DNA of 64,000 nucleotides from Candidatus Melainabacteria bacterium (GTDB taxonomy: Bacteria > Cyanobacteriota > Vampirovibrionia > LMEP-6097). Positions 45,784 to 55,246 of the stretch are shown in pieces (the first letter of the stretch is position 1; each line of letters starts with the position of its first letter). Both the position numbers and the translations under genes were made by a program. The DNA lies in NCBI GenBank assembly GCA_005110385.1, contig DUDT01000016.1:1-64000 (forward strand), written 5' to 3'. Below the pieces are notes generated by a model. The model was not told the origin of the DNA and searched no databases. It saw nothing but the letters and a program-made list of their open reading frames with translations.

Positions 45784-48700
45784 TTATAGCCAAGCAAAAC
45801 TCTCTTTAATAGACTGAGCTATAGCATCAGGATCACTAGCTTTACCTTTAGCTTTAAATTTAAAGAAACGCTTCTCAGATTTACGTAAGCCTAAATTCAG
45901 GTTAGCGACAGATGTTAAATTACCAAGATTAAGTTCTCCTACACCGAGCTTCTGAAGAAAGCTTTTAGAGTATTTCGGTATCACCCCTTGCCCACGAACA
46001 TCTTGGAAATCTTTATCTTTGTTGTAATCAACATAGCCCTTTGCCAAGATCTCTATCTGTGGTGCTTTCAATAAAAACTTTTCAGTACTTACTTTTCCAC
46101 GATTATAAGTAAGAGAACTAATTAGATGATCGAAACGACCACCTTCAAAAGTAATGAGAGTGTGTACTATATTATTCATATCTAAACTCTTTACAGTATT
46201 AATTGCTGAAAGTATACGCTGCATTAAACTTAACTGGCTGAGCTTACCATTCTTGATGATCAGATCAGCTTTACCCTCTAAGTTAAAGAAAACCTCATCT
46301 GGAAGCAGACCTTTAGTCTTACCCGTAAAATTAACATCCAGTAGACCACTTGGTATCTCAGAGCCTAATTTCCAAATGCTTTCTGCAATTTCATGAGCTG
46401 GTAGCTTATTACCATTAATTTTAAATACTGAATCGAAATTTAGATAATTAAAATCTATACTAGATTCAACGAAACCTTCTTTAATACGAGCTTTAAGGTT
46501 TCTTACTTTGGAGAATTGCTCATCTACCGCTAAGTGAAAGGATAGATCATTATAGGGTAAGCCGTTCCAGTCACCAGCAGTCATTCTCATCTGCATTTCA
46601 GCAGGTTTATTAACTACAGAAATGAATTCTATTTTAGAACTTTTACTATAGAGATCACCAATGCCAAACTGCTTTGCAGTTGCTGGTCCTAGAGTGAATT
46701 TACAGACAGATAATCGATCAAGATAGCTGCCATAAGTATCACAAAGGAAGTTACCATTATTAAATATTAAATTAAATGGTTTAATAGTGGCGATATGTGG
46801 CGAATATAGATTTAGATTATTTTTTACAGTTTCTGTCTCAGGAGGAGATTCGACAAGAATTTCATAATTTAATTTTTCTCTATTTCTGTAATCTTTTATT
46901 TGAAAGCGTCCGAATAGCTTAGCTTTATCGGCACCTTGTTTGAAAACAGCCTTGGCATCATTTGAACTAATCAAACTAGGAGTGATAGTGATTTTAGCCT
47001 TAAGTTTAGTGAGAATTTTTTTATCTAAATCTAGCCAAGTAGAAAATTTACAATATTTGAGTTCATTAAGAAAGACTTTAACATCTAGAACTTGCTTTGC
47101 TGGTCCTCCATTTAAAGCTAACTCTGAGCGGACTAATCCTTCATAATTCAAACTAGTTTTAATCGCAGGTGGAGAATATTTATTAAGCAAACTAGAGTGC
47201 AATTTTCCCTTGAACAGTAGATTAAATAATGGCTCAAAACTTCCTTTACCAATATTGTGAATCTCACCATTAAAGACTCCCGAACTAGCTCCAGAACTTA
47301 AGCCTAAATCCTGAAAAGTAAATTTATTATTTCTAAAGCTGAGTTTTCCATTTAAATTTTGCACTGGCTCTGAGAATTTTTCATGAACACTAGTCAGAGA
47401 AACATTTTTCAAAGTACTCTCGACTTCAAGACCAAGAGGATTATATTTAAGAACAATATTTAATAATCCATCTGGATCTACAATAAAATCCCTTATCTTA
47501 GGTACATTGAAAAGGCTCAAATAATAAAGGTCTTTCGCTAAAAGATTATTGGCTATTAAATCTATTGATTGTATATAACCACTAATATCTATAGCTCCTG
47601 TGCCTTTAATTTCAGCACCATTAATATTAGCTGAAAGGTTTTTAGAACTAATTAATGTTTTAGAGAGAATGATTTCACCGTTTACATTACTGATAATCGG
47701 CGTATCTTCATTGATTTGAAAATTAAGATCTTTAATATCGAAGCGTCCTTCCATATTGTAATCACCCTGATTAGGCGTCGTAATTTTCAGCTTGATATTT
47801 GTTAATTCACCGTAAAGACTGTCTGGGAGTATTTTTTTAAACTGAAATGAGTCTAAAGCACCAGACTCTAAAATCCCTGAAAGGTCTAATTTCTGTGCTA
47901 TAAAATCAAGTTTAATTTTAGGCTTAGCTGGTGCTGCTGGAAACTCTATTTCACCATTACTAGAAAAGAAACTACCATTAATAAAACCATTTAGCTGTTT
48001 GATTTTCAGGTCATTATTATCTATCTGTAAATCAGCATTTAATTGATTTACCGATAAAGGGTAATCCTGTTTTCTAAAGCGACCATCCGTGATTTTGGCA
48101 GACCCCTTAAGGAAGCTATCAGTTATTTGCAGATCTATAAAAGCAAAACCCCTTAAAGTCGAATTACTAAGATAGTTCTGATATTCTTTAAAAAAATTAA
48201 AACCATGAAAAATTCTTTTGAACTTCTCTATGGCGAAATCTTTAGTAAAAATTTTAATATCAAATTTTTTAGTCTTTGTATTAATCTTCCCTGTAACATT
48301 TAAAGCACTTTCATTAAAAGGAATGCTGAGATTAAGAATTTTAAAACTATGCCCTTCAAAACTCAGGTCAGCAGTAAGAAGCTTATCTAATACTTGAAAA
48401 GTCTTTTTAATTCTTTGCTTGAGATTTAATTTCAGCTTCACGGTTTTCTGCTTAATATTAGAGCTGTAACCGACTTCACCATTGAAAAGATCATTATAAT
48501 TAATGATTTTTATTTTACTTAGTATAGTTTTTAAATTTTCATTATCTATAAAAGTAAAATGATTTTGAACTAGGTTTAATAAATCGTTGTTATTGAGTTT
48601 TACTTTAATATTTATATCTGGGTTTTTACTCTGCCAGTTTTTAAAATCTCCAGTAATAGCAAATAACTCCTGATCAAAAGAAGTTTCAAGCTTATTTATA

Positions 48701-49614
48701 TGAATAGATTCACTTATATTTAAATCAGCGAGGATTTGAGTCTTTTTAAAACCACTAAAATTCTCTATATCTTGCCTGAGATTTATTCTCAGCTGATCTT
48801 TAATGCGATTGATTTTAATATCACCATCTAAAACGGCTTTCGCTGCTGAATATTTATTAATAGCTTCTTGTATTTTCTGAAATTCTTTATAGGGAAGAAA
48901 AGTTGCCAAGAAAAATTCTAAATGACTAATCGGTAAATGATGTAATTCAGTATTTAAAAAGAAATCTGGGTCTTTATGAAAATCCTTAGAAAAATTTAAA
49001 AGCCCATTTACACTAATGGAAGTACCTGTTTTATTGAGCTGCTGAGAATTCGGGCTCAGTTCTACAAGAAAGCGTTTATGTTTTTTCTCCTTCTTCCAGT
49101 TCAGAGTAAGGTTTTCATAAAGCACTTGATGATTCTGAATTTCATCTATAACTCTAATATTTATGTTATCGATTTTCAGTAAGTCTATTTCAGGCATTTT
49201 GCCTTTTTTCTCTTTCGCCTTAAAAATCTTATAGATATTCCATTCGCCTTTTTTATCTTTAATAACTCGCAGTTCTAATAAATCCGTTCTTAACGAATTA
49301 AACTTCACTTTAAATCTAAGTAAATTAGGCGTAGATAAAACAGCATTTAATTTATTCAGACTAAGAACCTCTGTGCGAGATTTATCTAAGATTTTTAAAT
49401 CCGTAACTGCGATATTCAGTGAGCTTGGTTTAAGTTCTAAACGAAGATCCTTAGCACTAATTTTTCCATCTAGCCTTTTATTAATTTCTTTAATTAGAAA
49501 TTTTTGAGCTTGTTTAGAAATATCATTATTCTGTGCATAAATAAATACTGAAATCCCGCCCACGACACTAATCGCAGCGAAAACGAGCAGAAAATTCAGG
49601 AGGTTTTTCATCAA
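45784..49614 (-). CDS. AsmA/YhdP-like large envelope protein
   Basis: This 1276-residue protein has one N-terminal membrane anchor (about 4-27) and a very long beta-rich region of repeating strands, the pattern of AsmA-like proteins. Typical segments include an N-terminal KISAKDLRLELKPSSLNIAVTDLKIL and a C-terminal GLLDVNFTGKTKGLL...LIIKNGKLSQLSLMQRILSAINTVKSL resembling the AsmA C-terminal domain. Family members bridge the periplasm and are thought to move phospholipids to the outer membrane. It is the longest gene in the window. The alternative second Met is equally possible as start. Confidence 0.8.
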   Translation of the reverse strand: MMKNLLNFLLVFAAISVVGGISVFIYAQNNDISKQAQKFLIKEINKRLDGKISAKDLRLELKPSSLNIAVTDLKILDKSRTEVLSLNKLNAVLSTPNLLRFKVKFNSLRTDLLELRVIKDKKGEWNIYKIFKAKEKKGKMPEIDLLKIDNINIRVIDEIQNHQVLYENLTLNWKKEKKHKRFLVELSPNSQQLNKTGTSISVNGLLNFSKDFHKDPDFFLNTELHHLPISHLEFFLATFLPYKEFQKIQEAINKYSAAKAVLDGDIKINRIKDQLRINLRQDIENFSGFKKTQILADLNISESIHINKLETSFDQELFAITGDFKNWQSKNPDINIKVKLNNNDLLNLVQNHFTFIDNENLKTILSKIKIINYNDLFNGEVGYSSNIKQKTVKLKLNLKQRIKKTFQVLDKLLTADLSFEGHSFKILNLSIPFNESALNVTGKINTKTKKFDIKIFTKDFAIEKFKRIFHGFNFFKEYQNYLSNSTLRGFAFIDLQITDSFLKGSAKITDGRFRKQDYPLSVNQLNADLQIDNNDLKIKQLNGFINGSFFSSNGEIEFPAAPAKPKIKLDFIAQKLDLSGILESGALDSFQFKKILPDSLYGELTNIKLKITTPNQGDYNMEGRFDIKDLNFQINEDTPIISNVNGEIILSKTLISSKNLSANINGAEIKGTGAIDISGYIQSIDLIANNLLAKDLYYLSLFNVPKIRDFIVDPDGLLNIVLKYNPLGLEVESTLKNVSLTSVHEKFSEPVQNLNGKLSFRNNKFTFQDLGLSSGASSGVFNGEIHNIGKGSFEPLFNLLFKGKLHSSLLNKYSPPAIKTSLNYEGLVRSELALNGGPAKQVLDVKVFLNELKYCKFSTWLDLDKKILTKLKAKITITPSLISSNDAKAVFKQGADKAKLFGRFQIKDYRNREKLNYEILVESPPETETVKNNLNLYSPHIATIKPFNLIFNNGNFLCDTYGSYLDRLSVCKFTLGPATAKQFGIGDLYSKSSKIEFISVVNKPAEMQMRMTAGDWNGLPYNDLSFHLAVDEQFSKVRNLKARIKEGFVESSIDFNYLNFDSVFKINGNKLPAHEIAESIWKLGSEIPSGLLDVNFTGKTKGLLPDEVFFNLEGKADLIIKNGKLSQLSLMQRILSAINTVKSLDMNNIVHTLITFEGGRFDHLISSLTYNRGKVSTEKFLLKAPQIEILAKGYVDYNKDKDFQDVRGQGVIPKYSKSFLQKLGVGELNLGNLTSVANLNLGLRKSEKRFFKFKAKGKASDPDAIAQSIKESFAWL

Positions 49615-49768
49615 GGAGGTTTTTTAAATCAGTTAAATAGAATGTTATTTAAGCTAGCTTATCCCTGTAGTTATTTTAGCTGTAATATGCACTTTATGCT
49701 GAGCAACCAAGGAACAACAGAGAGGGTTTAGGGGAGACGCCAACAAAGAACCGAAAAAGCTCATCGTA

Positions 49769-49776
49769 CCCCCCCC
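49769..49776. repeat. C8 (G8 on minus strand) tract in intergenic region
   Basis: Eight C on the plus strand. On the minus strand the G8 lies 4 nt before an ATG that opens only a short frame of about 36 codons. The same G8-4 nt-ATG layout occurs before the gene at 53654-54139. Coding potential here is doubtful. Confidence 0.5.
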
Positions 49777-49799
49777 GAAGGAACGTAAAAAACGATTTC

Positions 49800-49922
49800 A
49801 GAGACTGCAGCACAACTCCATTTTCTGCGTTTTCGTCGTCCTCGTGATCCTCATGTACAAATAGTACACTGCGGTCATTCGTCCTCCTCAGCCTTGAAAC
49901 TGCACGTTGTGCAGCAGTCTCT
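49800..49922 (-). repeat. Palindromic element, full intergenic copy
   Basis: The copy is 123 bp, sense on the minus strand. The arms agagactgctgcacaac and gttgtgctgcagtctct pair with one central mismatch. The core matches the in-gene copies except for a short segment (ctatttgtac instead of ctgcaggtac). It lies between the AsmA-like gene and tRNA-Ser. The rest of 49615-49961 shows no gene that I can support. Confidence 0.92.
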
Positions 49923-49961
49923 TTTAGTTTTTTTACTGGTGGATTCTCACTGACACCCTAC

Positions 49962-50007
49962 ATAAACGAGAAGACCACTTAAGTTCTTAAGTGGTCTTCT
50001 CGTTTAT
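49962..50007. terminator. Perfect 22-bp palindrome, probable terminator after tRNA-Ser
   Basis: ataaacgagaagaccactta pairs perfectly with its complement across a 2-nt centre, giving a long hairpin 5 bp beyond the tRNA-Ser 3' end. No clear T run follows on the minus strand, so it may be a processing or recombination site instead. Confidence 0.5.
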
Positions 50008-50012
50008 TGTAA

Positions 50013-50100
50013 TGGCGGACAGAGAGGGATTCGAACCCTCGGTAGCTTGCGCTACGACGGTTTTCAAGACCGCTCCGATCGACCACTCTGGCACCTGTCC
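50013..50100 (-). tRNA. tRNA-Ser (anticodon TGA), CCA encoded
   Basis: On the minus strand the acceptor ggacagg pairs with tctgtcc (one G-U pair), and the anticodon loop cttgaaa carries TGA between ggtc-type stem arms. A long variable arm (tagcgcaagcta hairpin) marks a class II serine tRNA. The T-loop ttcgaat is standard. G discriminator and an encoded CCA end at 50013. Confidence 0.95.
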
Positions 50101-50201
50101 ATTCAACATTTTACACTAAGCCCCTAAATGAAAATTAAATTTTTTCATAAAGTTTTCAGCACTGTTGCGGAACCTATAATTTCTGCATTTTTTCTCCTCT
50201 T

Positions 50202-50219
50202 TGGGGAAAAATGACCCCT
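50202..50219. repeat. Possible solo insertion-sequence end
   Basis: It is the reverse complement of the 18-bp core at the left edge of the window (around 206-223), next to a partial transposase. No transposase gene is present here, so it may be a remnant. Confidence 0.3.
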
Positions 50220-50254
50220 TAAAATTTCTAGGCTGATTTTGCAGAATCTTGTTT

Positions 50255-51688
50255 ATGCTTGATAATAAAAAACCTGAAGAAAAGCTAATCAGCCTAGCTT
50301 TACTATTCTGCACTCTGCTAATCTTCATTCTTTATCTATTAAATTACTCTGAGCTTAGTGCAAAATCCAATCCAGGACTAAATGAGACTGCTCGTAAACC
50401 TAAGTCCTTAAATTTACTCTCTAATCCAAGCACTAGGCAAACAAAAATCAATTCAGCCCAAGCTAGCGATTCTCCCCAAAAGATGATTACCAGTAAGCCT
50501 AAGTCTATGCTTGAAGATTCAAGACAGTTAAATATTAAACCTAGTATACTCTGGCAGCCTCCAAATGCCCGTTATGTACTTTATGAAATGAATAAATCTT
50601 TAAGTCAAGAGCGTGAAGAAAAGATTCTAGAACATTTAACACAGATAGAGCTTAGGCGAAATCCTCGCTTGAAAAGAGCCTTTAAGGTTTATAACGCCGC
50701 ATCTTTAAAACAGTTTTTTTATTTGATCGGCGGTTTTTTTAATAATAATGCTCAAATCAGTAATAGCAGAGGGGCTTATGAATATATTTCTAAAATTAGC
50801 CAAGAGCAGCTTAAATTAGTAAAAGAATATCTCAGCTTTTTTTCTAGTGATTTGAATTTTAAAAATATAGAAGCAGCTCATGAAAAGGAAGTTATAGAGA
50901 TTATTTCTAGGAAATATGGTTTTCAAACTCTGAACTATATTAATCATCTTTATTCACGCTTTCCTTATTATTATGAAACTAAAAATAAACGCAGTTTATC
51001 AAGTGTGGATGAGGATCTTGAGGGGGATGAAAGTCTAGATAATGAAGTAGTGTACCAGTCTATACTTAAAAATCACTCTCCTGAATTATGTCTTAACTAT
51101 GGCAGAATATTATTAATTTCCTTAGACTCGCTTAAAATTGACACATTTCTCGTCAGTGACGAATCTTTAGTTAAAGTCTATAAATTAAATACAAGTGTTC
51201 TTGCTGTGCAGGCACTTAGTAACAAAGGGACTGCTGAATTAATAATTAATACTAAGCAGGGTTTATTACGCTTTGATCTTAGTATAGGAAAAACTCACAG
51301 TGCTGATTTCAGCTTAGTGGAAAGAAACAAATCATACCAACCTGAGATTAATGACAGCGCAGAAACCAGAATTATGTCTCGGTCTCAATCCTATCAAGTA
51401 AAAACTTTAGCTAGTCGTGTTGTATCTGAGAACTCGTTACTTACCGTCAAACTTAACTCTAGAATAGCAGGATTAATATTGGCTTCTAACGCTGCTCTTC
51501 TAGAATTTAAACACCTAGTTAATAGTCAGGATGAGCAATTTTTAAAAATTTTTCTTTTGAAAATTAAAAATACCGCGGGAATCACTGATATCGTCGTGCC
51601 AGCAGAGAAAGTGGTTTATAAAGTTACTTTAGAAGTGAATACGGCTGCTGCCTTAAGGAGTGAGATTAATGAGATTTTTTTGGACTAA
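50255..51688 (+). CDS. Envelope protein with pilus/secretin N-domain-like region
   Basis: This 478-residue protein has an N-terminal membrane anchor (LISLALLFCTLLIFILYLL) and a Ser/Lys-rich linker to about 110. A helical middle follows, then at about 290-350 a segment GRILLISLDSLKIDTFLVSDESLVKVYKL...GTAELIINTKQGLLRFDLSI. That segment resembles the small beta domain at the N-terminus of some pilus-associated secretin proteins (Pilus_N type). This is a weak, pattern-level match. It is followed by two secreted proteins, forming a cassette. The start is the ATG two codons after a TTG. Confidence 0.55.
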   Translation: MLDNKKPEEKLISLALLFCTLLIFILYLLNYSELSAKSNPGLNETARKPKSLNLLSNPSTRQTKINSAQASDSPQKMITSKPKSMLEDSRQLNIKPSILWQPPNARYVLYEMNKSLSQEREEKILEHLTQIELRRNPRLKRAFKVYNAASLKQFFYLIGGFFNNNAQISNSRGAYEYISKISQEQLKLVKEYLSFFSSDLNFKNIEAAHEKEVIEIISRKYGFQTLNYINHLYSRFPYYYETKNKRSLSSVDEDLEGDESLDNEVVYQSILKNHSPELCLNYGRILLISLDSLKIDTFLVSDESLVKVYKLNTSVLAVQALSNKGTAELIINTKQGLLRFDLSIGKTHSADFSLVERNKSYQPEINDSAETRIMSRSQSYQVKTLASRVVSENSLLTVKLNSRIAGLILASNAALLEFKHLVNSQDEQFLKIFLLKIKNTAGITDIVVPAEKVVYKVTLEVNTAAALRSEINEIFLD

Positions 51689-52211
51689 ATTAAATATTAA
51701 TAAGAGCATTAAACTTTTAAACTTTTTGGTGATGCTAATGTTTTTCATTTTTGTAAAAAATTCTGCAGAGGCTGAGATCCGTAGTGAGTATATGACTTCA
51801 AGACAGAGCGAAATGAACGCCCGTAATATATCGCGGATAGATAACAGCGATTATAAGTTAACCTATTACGAAAAGCGACTGTATCCTAAACAGAATTTCA
51901 GTGGTGATACGGTATTAATGCGCATTGAACGTTTGGAGATAGCATTATTTGGAGTAATCTCAGATGAAGAACCACTTAGTGAGAGACTTTTAAAGATCGA
52001 ATCAGAGATGGCGCTTCTAGAGTTAAATTCACCAGAAATAAAGACTAAATTAGAAAATAAACAGTACGAGGAAAGAAGGTTAACTGAATTAAGGCAGGAA
52101 AGGGAAATGATGCGTGAAGCTAATTTAAGGCGAGAAAATAGAAGAAGAAATTACAGTATGATTAGTCCTCTTGTTCAAGGTGCTTCTCAGAGATTATTAA
52201 GGATGATGTAG
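51669..52211 (+). CDS. Secreted hypothetical protein
   Basis: The start ATG has a perfect AAGGAG 8 bp upstream, inside the end of the preceding gene. The N-terminus has a hydrophobic signal (IKLLNFLVMLMFFIFVKNSAEA). A central segment (NFSGDTVLMRIERLEIALFG...SERLLKIESEMALLE) looks like an oligomerising helix, and the C-terminus is rich in Arg and Glu (RQEREMMREANLRRENRRRN). I do not recognise the family. It overlaps the upstream gene by 20 bp. Confidence 0.65.
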   Translation: MRFFWTKLNINKSIKLLNFLVMLMFFIFVKNSAEAEIRSEYMTSRQSEMNARNISRIDNSDYKLTYYEKRLYPKQNFSGDTVLMRIERLEIALFGVISDEEPLSERLLKIESEMALLELNSPEIKTKLENKQYEERRLTELRQEREMMREANLRRENRRRNYSMISPLVQGASQRLLRMM

Positions 52212-52215
52212 CAAG

Positions 52216-52719
52216 GTGAAACGATTAATAAACTTAGAAAGCATAAAATTATCTACTCCAGTTTTAATTCTAGCTATCACACTAAACTTCTCTTCTGCAT
52301 TAGGTTATAGCAGTGGTAATACTACGATTATTGAGGTAGGGAGGAAATCGTCATATTCACTATTAGATAGAAAATTTATTTTTGATCAAGCTGAAAATAA
52401 AGTTAATTCTGAGAATTTTAAAAAATCTCAAGAGCTAAAGCCACAGAATTTAGCTTTATTTTCGCAGCTCAATTTGAAACCCATTAAGCAAGAGGAAACT
52501 AAAATAGTACCCCAAAAAAAAGTTATTACTCAAGCCAAGCAACAGTCCTTAAAAAACTCAGAAATTACAGGCGATATATCTAGGTGGAATAAATTTAAAG
52601 AATCTAATATGAGAGATGTTTCTATCGAAGAGGCTTTAAACGTAAATGCTCGCATACTTAAGACTGTTAATGAATCTATAAATTTTAATAGCGTTGTGGA
52701 AAAACCCGAACTACGCTAA
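52216..52719 (+). CDS. Secreted hypothetical protein
   Basis: This 167-residue protein starts at GTG and has a signal peptide (TPVLILAITLNFSSALGYSSG). The mature part is rich in Lys, Gln and Asn with no known motif. It is 4 bp after the previous gene, the third member of a cassette of unknown envelope function. Confidence 0.55.
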   Translation: MKRLINLESIKLSTPVLILAITLNFSSALGYSSGNTTIIEVGRKSSYSLLDRKFIFDQAENKVNSENFKKSQELKPQNLALFSQLNLKPIKQEETKIVPQKKVITQAKQQSLKNSEITGDISRWNKFKESNMRDVSIEEALNVNARILKTVNESINFNSVVEKPELR

Positions 52720-52760
52720 CAGTCCCAACATAGTTTTAAAAAAGCTAATAGAATATTAGT

Positions 52761-53486
52761 GTGCTTCAAATCGAAAATAAATCATTATTCATTAATCAAA
52801 TGTTTACAAGAATCGCAAAAAAATACGACTTCTTGAATAATATTATGACTTTTAATCTGCATCAGATTTGGAAAAAACAAGCCATTGAAAGTGCCTCGGT
52901 TAATATACCTTATTTAAAACACGCTAAAGTCTTAGACCTTTGTACCGGTACTGGTGATATGGCTCAAATGTGGGCTAAAAAACCACAAGTATCTAAAGTG
53001 ATGGCTATTGATTCTTGCCCTCCGATGTTAGAAGAAGCAGAAAAGCGTCAGCGAAAGATTAAAGAACCCTGGGCTACTAAAATCACGTTTATGCCAGGTG
53101 ATGCACTAGAATTACCTTTTCCTGATGATAATTTTGATGCTATTTCTGTAGGATTCGGACTTAGGAATGTAGCTGATCTAAGCAGAGCTATACAGGAGAT
53201 CTTCAGAGTTTTAAAACCTGGTGGTTTTATTGTTAGCTTAGATTTAGGTCATCCGGAACAGCCCTTTATTCAGAATATTTATAAAAATATTTTCCTAAAT
53301 TTCATACCACTTTTAGGCTCTATATTTGCTGGTGATAAATTAGCTTATAGATATCTAGTAGATTCTTTAGAAACTTGGCCTAAACAGAAAGAACTTTCAC
53401 AAATGTTCTGGGATCAGGGCTTCACTCGTAGTTATTTTAAAGATCTTATGTTCGGGACTATAGCTCTAGTAGTAGCACAAAAATAA
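52761..53486 (+). CDS. ubiE: Ubiquinone/menaquinone biosynthesis C-methyltransferase
   Basis: It is a SAM-dependent methyltransferase of quinone synthesis. Signatures: FTRIAKKYDFLNNIMTFNLHQIWKKQAIE, motif I VLDLCTGTGDMAQMW, GDALELPFPDDNFDAISVGFGLRNVADLSRAIQEIFRVLKPGGF, and the late PLLGSIFAGDKLAYRYLVDSLETWP. The length is normal. The start used is GTG; the ATG at 52800 is possible. Whether the substrate is demethylmenaquinone or a plastoquinone-type compound cannot be told. Confidence 0.92.
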   Translation: MLQIENKSLFINQMFTRIAKKYDFLNNIMTFNLHQIWKKQAIESASVNIPYLKHAKVLDLCTGTGDMAQMWAKKPQVSKVMAIDSCPPMLEEAEKRQRKIKEPWATKITFMPGDALELPFPDDNFDAISVGFGLRNVADLSRAIQEIFRVLKPGGFIVSLDLGHPEQPFIQNIYKNIFLNFIPLLGSIFAGDKLAYRYLVDSLETWPKQKELSQMFWDQGFTRSYFKDLMFGTIALVVAQK

Positions 53487-53533
53487 TCATCCCAAGAAAT
53501 CTTCAGTTAACTGACTTCAGCATAAAAAATAAA

Positions 53534-53557
53534 AAGCGGGAGCTAAAACTCCCGCTT
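53534..53557 (-). terminator. Rho-independent terminator
   Basis: A 9-bp stem aagcgggag/ctcccgctt with a 6-nt loop is followed on the minus strand by a T-rich run (tttttatttttt). It ends the transcript of the secreted-protein gene at 53654-54139, and may also act on the converging ubiE transcript. Confidence 0.8.
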
Positions 53558-53653
53558 AATAAAAGTAAAGCTTATAGAATTTAAATCTTAATTTTGAAGA
53601 AGAAAAGAAGAAGAACAAGAGATAAGATTTAAATTACTAAATTCCCCCTTTAC

Positions 53654-54139
53654 TTAAAGTTTTTTTAGATAAGAGATGGTTTTATAGTCACCAGTATAAC
53701 GTCCATTTAAATACTGTTCGACATCGCTCTCTGCTGTAATATAATCTCGATTCTGAATATTGAAGATATCGGTGGATTTAGCTACCCATAAGTGTTTACC
53801 ACGTTGAAGTTTATTCTCTCTTACCCAGAGAAGTTTATCGTCATCATTTAGCTTAAAAAGCCGGTTAGCTACCAGATCCCAGTCATGGTTATACCATTTT
53901 GGAACTAATTTACCATTTACTAAATGAAAACTTAGCTTAGAAGTACTTTTCAGACCTTCTTTGACATATTTACAGTCAGAATCTATGACTACTGTATGCA
54001 CTTCCCAAATTCCAAATAGTCTTGGATCATATGATTGAGCGCTAACAGATAATCTCACTGGAGCTAAAGCATTTAGCGAAGTCCCTGAGCTTAAAGCACT
54101 GAATAAAACTAAACCTGTGGTTAATACAACCTTTTTCAT
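53654..54139 (-). CDS. Secreted hypothetical protein with G8 tract at its ribosome-binding site
   Basis: This 161-residue protein has a signal peptide (VVLTTGLVLFSALSSGTSLNALA). The mature part has WEVHTVVIDSDCKYV, LSFHLVNGKLVPKWYNHDWDLV and several Trp, suggesting a small beta-rich domain of the lipocalin-like kind, but I do not recognise a family. A run of eight G lies 4 nt before the ATG, where a Shine-Dalgarno should be, so expression may vary with tract length. It is followed by a strong terminator. Confidence 0.7.
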   Translation of the reverse strand: MKKVVLTTGLVLFSALSSGTSLNALAPVRLSVSAQSYDPRLFGIWEVHTVVIDSDCKYVKEGLKSTSKLSFHLVNGKLVPKWYNHDWDLVANRLFKLNDDDKLLWVRENKLQRGKHLWVAKSTDIFNIQNRDYITAESDVEQYLNGRYTGDYKTISYLKKL

Positions 54140-54143
54140 TTAT

Positions 54144-54151
54144 CCCCCCCC
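54144..54151 (-). promoter_or_regulatory. G8 tract at ribosome-binding position
   Basis: Eight C on the plus strand read as G8 just upstream of the minus-strand ATG (4-nt spacer ataa). It may base-pair with the anti-Shine-Dalgarno and is a candidate slipped-strand control site. Confidence 0.5.
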
Positions 54152-54256
54152 GAGTAATTGACTTACAAGATTATTTATCGGCTGTTTAGGGGAGAACTTT
54201 AATTTTAATTTATAGAATTTTATAAATCATCATAAATCACTGTGCAGGACTATCTT

Positions 54257-55138
54257 CTACAGGAGATTAGCGTCAACTAGTTTTTTAAAATCATCTGGCA
54301 AGTCAGAAACAAGCTGTAAATTAACTCCCGTAACAGGATGTTTAAAGCTTAATTTATAAGCATGTAATAAATGCCTATCAAATATTTTTTTACATCTAAA
54401 TTTTTCACCATAGACAGTATCACCTAAAATCGGGTGACCTAAATAAGCTGCATGTACTCTGAGTTGGTGAGTTCTGCCTGTAAAAGGTCTTAGTTTAACG
54501 TAAGAATAGTCATTATAGGTTTTTATAAGTTCAAGCTCAGTAATAGCTTTCTTGCTAGGTTTGGTGCTATTTTTACTCTTAACTCCCCACTTTTGGCTAC
54601 TTTCACTTCTATCTATAAGCACAAGTTCATTATCTATACGGGTTTTACTTTTATTTATCGGTAAAATACCATCCATAATCGCAAGATATTCTTTTCTAAT
54701 CTCTTTATCAATGAACATTTCATTAAATTTAGAAGTGGTATCTTGATCTTTAGCAAAGATAATCAAACCACTAGTGCCTTTATCAAGCCGATGCACAGCA
54801 TATAATTTACGAAGCTTAAGCTGTTTTTTTAATTCTCCAAGAAGGTGAATTTGATTTTTAGAACTGGTCTCTATACTTGGATAGTAGCCTTCCTTATCGT
54901 AAATTAATAGATATTCATCCTCAAAAATAATGCGAGTTTTATTGATAACCAGTGGTTTTTTTACTGACTCTTTAACCTTGCGGTAAGCTATCTTATCTTT
55001 CAGTGGGTTAATTTCGCGACTAGCATATCTTTCGATTTTGCCGTTAACTGTACAGGCACCCATCTCTAGACTTTTTTTAATGACAAGATTAGAAAGGTCG
55101 GGGTATTTTTCTTTTAAATAATTTCTTAAGGAAACCAT
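54257..55138 (-). CDS. RluA-family 23S rRNA/tRNA pseudouridine synthase
   Basis: This 293-residue protein has an N-terminal S4 RNA-binding part (LRNYLKEKYPDLSNLVIKKSLEMGACTVNGK). The catalytic motif is YAVHRLDKGTSGLIIFAKD with the nucleophile Asp, followed by RPFTGRTHQLRVHAAYLGHPILGDTVYG. These place it in the RluA family; which uridine it modifies cannot be told. It stands alone on the minus strand. Confidence 0.92.
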   Translation of the reverse strand: MVSLRNYLKEKYPDLSNLVIKKSLEMGACTVNGKIERYASREINPLKDKIAYRKVKESVKKPLVINKTRIIFEDEYLLIYDKEGYYPSIETSSKNQIHLLGELKKQLKLRKLYAVHRLDKGTSGLIIFAKDQDTTSKFNEMFIDKEIRKEYLAIMDGILPINKSKTRIDNELVLIDRSESSQKWGVKSKNSTKPSKKAITELELIKTYNDYSYVKLRPFTGRTHQLRVHAAYLGHPILGDTVYGEKFRCKKIFDRHLLHAYKLSFKHPVTGVNLQLVSDLPDDFKKLVDANLL

Positions 55139-55246
55139 TGGGGCTTAATACTTTTCTTTAGTTTTCTACATGATAAAGTATTGCTTAGGGAAGTGATGGA
55201 AAATAGAACTTTTACTTAAGAAATAATAGCAAAAGGAGATCAAACA

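Noticed and set aside
49611-49640. Repeated cctcct near the AsmA-like start as a special regulatory site
   Set aside because: It resembles the 16S 3' end, but only as a short repeated stretch in the start codon region; no supporting structure.
49654-49764. 36-codon minus-strand frame after a G8 tract
   Set aside because: Too short, with no recognisable feature; kept only as context for the G8 observation.
50116-50328. 70-codon minus-strand frame
   Set aside because: It overlaps the start of the anchored envelope protein and contains the shared 18-bp repeat; composition is not gene-like.
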